This document shows, one piece after another, positions 10,693 through 20,800 of a stretch of DNA of 64,000 nt. How positions within the stretch are numbered: position 1 is the stretch's first letter; each line of letters starts with the position of its first letter. The DNA is taken from positions 1 through 64,000 of the forward strand of contig CAIVEW010000039.1 in NCBI GenBank assembly GCA_903905065.1, written 5' to 3'. Made by a program: the position numbers and the translations under genes. The notes under the pieces were generated by a model. It was not told the DNA's origin, ran no database searches, and saw only the letters and a program-made list of their open reading frames with translations. The stretch is from an uncultured Bacteroidota bacterium. GTDB taxonomy: Bacteria > Bacteroidota > Bacteroidia > Chitinophagales > Chitinophagaceae.

Positions 10693-10791
10693 TTAAAGAA
10701 GATAAATGATCAGGTAGATGATCCCGGCGAAAAAACCGATGGGTAATGTCAAAAACACGTAGGCGCTTAATGAGCTGTCTTTCTTTTTCAT
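10693..10791 (-). CDS. Putative 32-aa single-TM micro-protein (MKKKDSSLSAYVFLTLPIGFFAGIIYLIIYLL)
   Basis: ATG at 10791-10789, TAA at 10695-10693; charged N-terminus plus hydrophobic helix; below the ORF-track length cutoff. Confidence 0.45.
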   Translation of the reverse strand: MKKKDSSLSAYVFLTLPIGFFAGIIYLIIYLL

Positions 10792-10862
10792 TTTAGTTTC
10801 TTTGGGGGTAATAAATGTCCTTTAACACTGCAAGTTTAACAACTGATTTTTTCAAAATACAA

Positions 10863-10978
10863 AAAATGGGGTAAGGACAAAATATCCTGAAGAGTTGGGG
10901 TAAACCCCCGTTTTTCGACGGAGTTGGGGTGTATCAGGCTTTTTCCGAGGAGTTGGGGTAAACCTGAAATATGGTGGG
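10863..10978. repeat. Four direct repeats with exact 29-bp period (GAGTTGGGGTAAACC-like)
   Basis: TGGGGT at 10867, 10896, 10925 and 10954; the last three share GAGTTGGGGT. Confidence 0.85.
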
Positions 10979-11823
10979 GCGTATATAAATAAGGCCATTC
11001 CTGATAAACAGAAAGACTATCTTTAATATGAGGAGCATTCTACATGAGCGAATCTTAACAAAATACATATAAACTATCGGCCACTGACACTGGCCAGTCA
11101 CATCTATATCAGCTAATATATTGTCCGCATTCCCAGCAACGATTTCTTCACCGGAGGATAGACGGGCGTACATTATATTATACTGTTATGTTCATATTCT
11201 CGCATGGCATTATCTAAGTTATTAAAATGAAGTTCTATTATTAAAAGCGTCTGCGACGACGTTAGGTTCACCCCACCCCTATCCTACATTTTCCAAAAGC
11301 ACCAGGGCATCTTGGCATTTCATTTAATTAAATGTAAATCGTATTTAAAAAAAGTGATTATCTCAAAATAGAAAAACAAATTCAAATAAATCTATACGTG
11401 TTGGGTCAAGCGGAAGAAACATATAGGTGCATTTATAAATTGTCTTGCATCTGGGCGCGGCCCATTTTATTTTTGAAACTTAACACCCTCACAAACAAAA
11501 AAATTATTTCTCAAGTATGATACATGCAATAAAAACAATATTTTATTAACTAATAGTTAAATTACGTAATGTAAGATATGTGTTTGGCATTTTTTTTGAA
11601 ATAAATTAGAGTAACTTTCGGTTAGCAAAGCATTTTTTAGTATGTTTACTCCCACTAAAATGGGAATATATGTCCTGACTCACGGGTCGTGGAAAACTTT
11701 TTTATTACATTGTGCATATATTAACTAATAATGTTGCCATTTCTAACAAAATGGTGACGGGTAAAGATTACGTTTTGAATCAAGTTTAAGTGCCAAAAAA
11801 ATTAAAATTTTAAAACAGGTAGT

Positions 11824-14800
11824 ATGACTAATTTTTTACGATCTCAAGTTCCGAATTTAAGATCCTATTCTGTCAAAAGCGGTTCCGCCAAAATGAAAAT
11901 TCTGACAGGAATCTTTTTCCTGGCATCCCTATTTTCGACCAGGCAAACGTTTGCACAAAACTGTTTAAGTGGAGCAAATGTTACGGCTACGGCTACATCC
12001 ATTTGCTCGGGAGATTCAGTAGTGCTGACGCTCACTGGCGTTACGGGCGGTACAGCCGTACCTCTGTGGAGCGCGAACTATCAGTGGCAATCTTCCACCA
12101 CCGGCGTCGGCGGCCCATGGACGAATGTGGGCGCTCCCGGCACTATATCATCTGCCGGCACCGTAACGGCCAGTTTCAATACGTCCGGATTGTTTGCAAA
12201 CATCTACTACCAGGTGGTGCTGACAGGTATCGTAGGTGATTGTACCGTAGGCACAACAACAGCTACATCCAATGCTATCAGTATTACCGTAAACCCGCGT
12301 CCAGCGCCTATTACAGGCATCGCCAATATTTGCGTAGGCCTTCAGCAGTGCCTCACTGATGTATCTTCGGGCGGCACCTGGAGCAGCGATGATAATACCG
12401 TTGCTACCGTTGGCGGCACAGGTTGTGTTTTTGGTGTTCAATCCGGCACAGCAACAATAATTTATACACTCGCAGGCTGTTCTTCTACCTCTGTAGTTAC
12501 CGTTAATGCTACCGGCAATATTACCGGCCCTTCTGTTGTTTGCCAGGGCAGCACTATTTCATTGACCGACGCTACCGCAGGTGTGACCTGGAGTAGCAGT
12601 AATGGAAATGCATCAGTTGACGGATCAGGGAATGTTACCGGCATTGCCGGCGGCACTTCGATCATAACAGCCACTTCTCCGCTTGGCTGTAACGCTACTA
12701 CGGTTATCACCATAAACCCGCTGCCAGCAGGCATTACGGGCAATACCGGTATTTGCATAGGCCTCACCAATTGTCTTAGCGATGCTGACGCAGGCGGTGC
12801 ATGGAGCAGCAGTAATAGTTCTGTAGCTTCCATCAGTACTGCCGGCTGTGTTACCGGCTCTGGTTTAGGCAACGCCACAATTACTTACATGCTTGCAACA
12901 GGTTGCCTCGTTACCACTACGGTTACCGTCAATCCGCTGCCAACAGCCATTTTAGGCACAGCAAGTGTATGCCAGGGTTCTACAACCGTGCTCACAGACG
13001 CTACTGCGGGTGGCACATGGACCAGTAGCAATCCAGCTATTGCACCAGTCACCCCCGGTGCAGGCAACGTATCTGGCGCACTGCCGGGCACAGCTACCAT
13101 CACTTATACGCTGCCCACGGGCTGCATAGCTACCATCGTTGTTACCGTAAATCCTTACGCACCCATCACCGGCAACCTGAACGTTTGTTTAGGCGGCACC
13201 TCAACCCTTAGCGATGCAGCTACCGGCGGTGTTTGGAGCAGCAGTAATCCTGCTGTTGGCTCTGTTGATCCGGTTACTGGCGTAGTTACCGGCCTCACAC
13301 TTGGCCCGGTTACCATTAATTACACACTACCTTTCGGTTGTGTTGCCACTACGTCCGTCACTGTAGATCCTTTGCCTTCTGCAATAAGCGGGCCATCTAC
13401 GGTTTGCGTTGGCGCCGTTATTACCCTTACCGATCTTCCGGCAGGCGGCGCATGGAGCAGCAGCACACCTACGGTTGCCATTATCGACCCCGTTACTGGT
13501 GTTGTTACTGGCATATCAAATGGGACCACAACCATTACCTACACATTGCCCACCGGCTGCACAGCCACTGCAGTAATAGCGGTAAACCCTGTTGCGTCGA
13601 TCACCGGCCCCACTGCGGTATGTGTTGGATCATCAATATCCCTGGCTGACGGCACACCCGGCGGAGGATGGAGCAGCACTAATCCAGGCATTGCATCTGT
13701 CGATCCATTCGGTAATGTAACTGGCCTTTCTGCCGGTACTACTACCATTTCTTATTCACTGCCCTCCGGTTGTGCGGCAACAGTGGTGATCACTGTAAAC
13801 CCCCTACCGGCACCGATTTCAGGAACACTGAACGTATGCGCGTGGGGCGGAATTACCTGCCTCACAGATGCTTCGGCAGGCGGCGTTTGGAGCAGCACGT
13901 TGGTTGTAATTGCACCTACAGGCTGCGCCAAAGGCTTCGATACCGGTCTGGCAACAGTTACTTATACGCTTCCTACCGGTTGCCAGACCATTAGCAATCT
14001 CACAGTAAATCCATTGCCGGCACCAATCACCGGCAACACAACAGTTTGTGTTGGTTTTACCACTACACTAAGCGATACATCGCCAGGTGGCACCTGGACC
14101 AGTGCTACTACGTCAGTGGCTACAATAGGCTCTACCACGGGCATTGTTACCGGCCAGGCAAGCGGCGTTACACAGATCACCTATACGCTCTCCACTGGCT
14201 GTACCGCTGATGTATCAGTGAACGTTCTGCCAGTTCCCAATGTTATTACCGGCGCTACTGTAGTTTGTCAAGGTTCCATCACCTCGCTTACCGATGCTAC
14301 CGCCGGCGGCACATGGAGCAGCAGTACAACCAGTGTTGCAACTGTCGATGCCTCCGGCAATGTAACCGGGGTATCAGGTGGTACAGCAACCATAATTTAC
14401 ACCATTCCTTCGGGATGCTTCACCTCGATAGTTGTTACCGTTAACCCGCTGCCCGCGCCTATCTCAGGTCCTGGCACTGTATGTATCGGCAACACGATAA
14501 GCCTCAATGACGCAACAGGTGGCGGCACTTGGAGCAGCACCAATACCGCTGTAGGCACAGTGGATGGTATAGGCGACGTTGCCGGTATCACCGCTGGTAC
14601 AACAACAATATCTTACACGATCAATACTGGCTGCGCGGCAACATGGGTCGTTACTGTTAACCCGCTGTTTCCGATCACGGGCAACATGCCATTGTGCGTA
14701 GGTCAGAGCATTACATTGTCTGACGCTGCAGCGGGCGGTACTTGGTCTAGTGTAAACCCGGGCATAGCCTCGGTTGACGCTATCTCCGGCACTGTCACTG

Positions 14801-17800
14801 GCACCGGCCCCGCAGGCGGCACAACCACTATAGTGTACAACTTGCCGACCGGCTGTACCACTAACGTTATCGTTACGGTAAACCCGGCACCGTTGGGCAT
14901 TACCGGTGGCACTACTGTATGTGCAGGTCTTACAACTAATCTTACCGACGCAACTGCTGGCGGCAACTGGAGCAGCAGCGACCCTACCGTAGCACAGGTA
15001 GGTGCTACAGGCATTGTTACCGGCATAGCGGGTGGCACAGCAACGATCACTTACCAGATCGGCAGTGGTTGCTTCGTAACCACTACTGTTACCGTTTATC
15101 CATTCTCACAGATCGTTGGCAATCCGAACGTTTGCCTGGGCCAGACAACCAGCCTGACAGATGCTACAGCAGGCGGCACATGGGGCAGCGTAAACATTGC
15201 AGTTGCAACAGTTGATGGCGTCGGTAACGTAACCGGCGTATCTGTTGATACCACGACTATCTATTACACCTTGCCTACAGGCTGCCAGGCTACGGTAGTA
15301 GTTACGGTTAACCCGCTGCAACCGATAACCGGCGGCAATACACAGCTTTGCGTGGGCAATCTGCTTTTCTTAAGTGATGCAGCTCTTGGCGGAATCTGGA
15401 CGAGCAGCAATACAGGCATAGCTACTGTTGGCTCGCTTAGTGGTGTAGTAACCGGCGGGCCGGGCACAGGTATTGTTACCATTGTCTATACATTGCCTAC
15501 AGGCTGTGTGGCATCCACGACTATTACGGTTAATGCGCTGTCGGCCATCACCGGCCCGTCCAGCGTATGTGTAGGCTCAACAATAACACTTAATGACGCC
15601 ACTGCAGGCGGTACATGGAGCAGCAGCAATGCAGCTATCGGTTCTGTTGATCCGCTGACGGGTGTTGTTACAGGTGTCGCGGCAGGTGCCGTTATCATCA
15701 GCTACACATATGGCGCTAACTGTTCTGCCATTTATTCGGTTATTGTTAACCCAATGTCACCGATCACCGGAACGTTTTCTTTATGCCCCGGTTTGTGCAA
15801 TGCGCTGAGCGATGCCACTGTTGGTGGTGTATGGTCCAGCAGCAATACATCCATTGCTACGATCGGCTCTGGTACAGGTCTCGTATGCGGTGTTGCTTCT
15901 GGTACAGCAACCATCATTTATGCAGTGCCAACGGGCTGCAGCGCCAGTGTAATAGTAACGGTCAATACTGTTCTCCCGCTTACCGGCAATCCGAGCATTT
16001 GCCTGGGTGGGAATACTTCGCTGACCGATGCGGTTGCAGGCGGCACATGGAGCAGCAGCAATACTGCCGTTGCGACAGTGGATGGTTTAGGAAACGTTAC
16101 CTCGGCAGGAGCAGTTGGCACTACTAACATTACCTATACACTCCCCGGCACTGGCTGCGTGGCCGTGATTACCGTAACGGTTAATCCATTGCCTGCACCT
16201 ATTACCGGTCCTAACCAGGTATGCGCGGATGGCGGCACCGCCCAACTCAGCGATGCAACTGCAGGCGGCGTTTGGAGCAGCATCAACCCAACAGTATCCG
16301 CTACCGGTGTGATCACCGGAGCAGCTCCCGGCACCGGCACAGTTACCTATACGTTGCCAACAGGCTGTTCAGCATACTATACCATCACTATCAATCCATT
16401 GCCAACACTGATCAATGGCAACTTGGTTGTTTGCCAGGGATTAACCACTACGCTCAGCGACCTCACCAATGGCGGTACCTGGAGCAGCAGCAATGGCGCT
16501 ATCGGTACCATTGGCTCTATTTCAGGCATTGTCACCGGTATTGCTCCCGGCACAACAGTAGTTACTTACACGCTGGCGACTGGTTGCTATGTTGATACCG
16601 TTATCACTATCAATCCTAATCCATTGCCAATAAATGGTACTCTTTCTGTTTGCGTGGGGCTTACAACCGCCCTCACGGATATTACCGGCGGTGGTGTGTG
16701 GACCAGCAGTACTGTGGCAGTTGGCACTATTAACCCGGTTACCGGTATCGTAACGGGTATCGCACCTGGCACAACTACTATTACTTATACATTGCTTACC
16801 GGATGCCTCAATACGGTTGTTGTTACTGTTAACCCAAATCCGACTGCAATTCTCGGTGCAGGCAGCGTTTGCGTTGGGCAAACAATAACGCTTACCGATG
16901 TTACTCCGGCCGGCTCATGGAGCAGCAGCAATACTGGTGTTGCCACAGTAGGCTCGGGTACCGGTATAGTTACTGGTGTTGCATCAGGTACTACTACAAT
17001 CACGTACATGCTTTCAACAGGCTGTATCATTACCCGTGTAATAACGGTTAATCCGCTTTCGCCTGTAACGGGTGTTGCGTCTACTTGTGTTGGCCTCACT
17101 ACCTGCCTCTCAGACGCAACAGCTGGTGGCACATGGAGCAGTAGTACTACCAGCGTGGGTACTGTTAACCCGGTTACCGGTTGCGTAACAGGTATCTCTG
17201 CCGGCACTACTACCATTTTCTATATCATGCCTACCGGTTGTACGGCTACAATAATAGTAACCGTGTATGCTTTGCCAACACCAATTTCCGGGACGCTCTC
17301 TGTATGTGTCGGTCAAACCACATCAGTATCTGATGGTACTGCAGGTGGCACATGGAGCAGCAGTAATACCGGAGTTGCTACCATCGGTTCGTCAAGCGGC
17401 ATTATCACAGGCGTGGGCGCAGGTACTGCTACGATAAGTTATACACTCGGCACAGGCTGTATCATGACAGCAGTTGTAACAGTTAACCCATTGGCGCCTA
17501 TTACTGGTGTCACCAACCTCTGTCAAAGCCAGGTAACCACCGTTAGCGATGCAGTTGGTGGTGGTGTATGGAGCAGCAGCAATGGTAATGTGAGCGTCGA
17601 TGCATTCGGCAACGTTACCGCAATAACGGTTGGCACTTCCATCATATCCTATGTACTGCCTACCGGCTGTACTACAACGCTGACTGTTACCGTAAATCCG
17701 CTCGGCGCTATCCATGGCACTACGGAGCTTTGCGTAGGCACCAGCACAGTATTTACTGATTCTGTGCTTGGCGGCACCTGGAACAGCAGCAACACAGGCG

Positions 17801-20800
17801 TTGCGACTGTCAACTCTATTACTGGTGTTGTAACCGGCATAAGCGCAGGCACTACCATCATTTCTTACACGGTGCCCACAGGATGCACAGCTACAATTAT
17901 CGTGACGGTAGCTGCGCTTTCTCCTATCACAGGCCCTTCAACAGTTTGCCAGGGTGATTCAATTGCTTTGACCGATGCTACGCCTTCTGGCGTATGGAGC
18001 AGCAGTCATGATTCTACTGCTACGGTTTCTTCTACCGGCGAGGTTAACGCCCACCACTCAGGCACAGTCATTATCAGCTATTCATATGGTCCCGGTTGTG
18101 TAGCGATACACTCTGTGATCGTAAATCCATCTACACCAATTCTTGGCAACCTTAATGTTTGCGAAGGCCTTACTACTCACCTGAGTGATTCTACTCTTGG
18201 TGGTACCTGGAGCATAGCACCAACGAGTGTTGCAGTTATCAACCTCGGCGGCACAGTTACCGCCGTTGGCTCAGGCGGCCTTACGGCTACAGTTACTTAC
18301 ACACTGCCTACCGGCTGTTTTGTTACCGCAGTTGTTACGGTCAATGTGACTAATCCAATACAAGGTGCGGACAGCGTTTGCGTTGGTTTAACCACTTCAC
18401 TCACTGATGCCACCGCGGGTGTAACCTGGACTAGCAGCGCTCCGGGCATTGCATCCATTAACTCGGCTACTGGTTTAGTAACCGGTATATCCGCTGGTAC
18501 GGCAACGATCACGGCTACATCGCCGCTTGGTTGTACAACTACGGTAGTAGTCACAGTGAACCCGCTTCCATCAGCTATACTGGGCACACCGGTTGTGTGC
18601 CAGGGCCTGACCATTACTTTAAGCGATCTTACTGTTCCGGGCACATGGAGCAGCAGCAATCCAGGTATTGCCACAATAAGTGCAGGTGGTGTTGTTACCG
18701 GTATCGCTCCGGGTACGGCAACGATCACCTGGACTTTGCCCACAAGCTGTATCACCACTGTGGTGGTTACCGTTAATCCATTACCGGCGCCTATCACTGG
18801 TAACCTTGTTGTTTGCCAGGGCTCAACGACAGCGCTTAGCGATATCACAGCGGGCGGCACATGGAGCAGCGGCTCAACAGGAGTTGCTACTATCAGCGCA
18901 ACCGGCGTGGTTACGGGTATCTCCGGTGGTACATCAACAATAACTTATACATTGGGTACTGGTTGCATTATCACCGCCATTGTAACAGTTAATCCGCTGC
19001 CAAATCCGATCACCGGCAACCCGAATATCTGTATTGGCACAACGGTTTGCTATAATGACGCAACACCGGGTGGCACCTGGACCAGCAGCAACCCTGCTGT
19101 CGGCAGCATCAGTGTTGCGGGCTGTGTAGCCGGCCTTACGCTGGGCACTACTACCATTACCTACGACCTGACCGCTACCGGCTGCCTGGTTACACGGACT
19201 GTAACTGTTGATCCTTTGCCAACACCAATTCTTGGTGCAGACAGTGTTTGTGTGGGCCTTTGCACTCCGCTTTCTGACGCTACACCAGGCGGTACATGGA
19301 CAAGCAGCAACCCAACAGTTGAAACCATAGGATTGGGTACGGGCCTTGCTTGCGGTATTACGGCAGGTGTGGTTACAGATACTTACACATTGTTTAGCAC
19401 AGGCTGTTTCGTAACTACTACAGTTACTGTTAACCCGCTGCCGCTCCCAATAATGGGTAACTTCAGCGTTTGCCAGTTTACAACAAATACGCTGACAGAT
19501 GCTAACCCCGGCGGTACATGGAGCAGCAGCGATGTGGTAGTAGCGCCTATTGGTTCTGCAACCGGCATTGTTTCCGGCAACGTACTTGGCACTGCCACTA
19601 TTACCTACACATTGCCTACTGGTTGTATCATTACACAGGTGGTTACCGTTAATCCTTTACCTGCACCTATCACCGGCTCGGTTCCGATCTGCGTTGGCTT
19701 CACCATCACGCTCAGTGATATCACTCCCGGCGGCACATGGATCAGCAGCCTGATCGATACTGCGACCATAAATTCAACCGGCCTTGTTACCGGCGTACAT
19801 TCAGGTACTTCAACAATTACTTACACGATAACAAATACGGGATGTATCGCGACGACTATTGTTACCGTGAACCCGATACCAGATCCGATCACGGGCAACA
19901 ACACTGTATGCCTGCATGATTCGGTAATGCTATCTGACGCTAACTATGGAGGATCCTGGTCTAGTAGCAACCCTGGGGTTGGTTCTATCAGCCCATACGG
20001 CCTCAGTGATACCACTGCCTGGGTAATAGGTGAAAACCCTGGTGGAACGCTGATCACTTACACACTGCCAACCGGCTGTTCTATCACAGACAGCGTTACT
20101 GTCTTCCCGCTGCCTCCGGCTATTACCGGTCCATCGGTGGTATGTGTTGCCAGCAGCATCACCCTCAGCGATGCCAGCGTAGGCGGCACATGGAGCGATG
20201 CACCGGCTGGTATCGCAAGTATCAATTCAGTCACCGGTATTCTGACGGGCGTCAGCGCCGGTACTGTGCTTGTTACCTACACCAGCAATCAGGGATGTAC
20301 AGTTACTACGATTATTACCGTAAACCCGATACCCGCACCCATCACCGGAATCGACAGGGTGTGTAACGGATTCTCCACCGCTCTGCACGATGCTTCAACG
20401 GGCGGCGTATGGAGCGTTAGCGACACAACTATAGACACGGTGAGTGGAACCGGGGTAGTTACCGGATTGTCTCCCGGCAACGATACCATATTCTACACAT
20501 TCCCCATCACAGGCTGTAATGTACCTTTAACGTTCACCGTGAACCCAATACCAGTAATTACGGTAATCGTTTCGCCAAATGCGACAATATGTATTGGTGG
20601 CAGCGCCACCCTGCTGGCATCAGGTGCAGCTACTGCAGGCGGAACAGCTGGAACTTATGTTTGGACGCCCCCTACAGGCCTGTCGGCTACCATTGGCAAT
20701 CCGGTGACCGCATCGCCGATAGTAACGACCACATATACCGTAACTGGCACCACACAATGGGGTTGCAGCAGTGATACTACGGTTACCGTTCATGTAGATA

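Noticed and set aside
10863-10978. CRISPR-like interpretation of the 29-bp-period repeats
   Set aside because: The period contains only ~10-15 conserved bases and no spacer-sized unique sequence, and no cas gene is present
11580-11823. TACGTTTTG near 11770 as a -7 element for the 3413-aa gene
   Set aside because: One base longer than TAnnTTTG and no TTTG at the right spacing; not strong enough to call
12309-20560. Nucleotide-level minisatellite in the Ig array
   Set aside because: Repeats are conserved at protein level but diverged at DNA level; better described as protein-domain repetition
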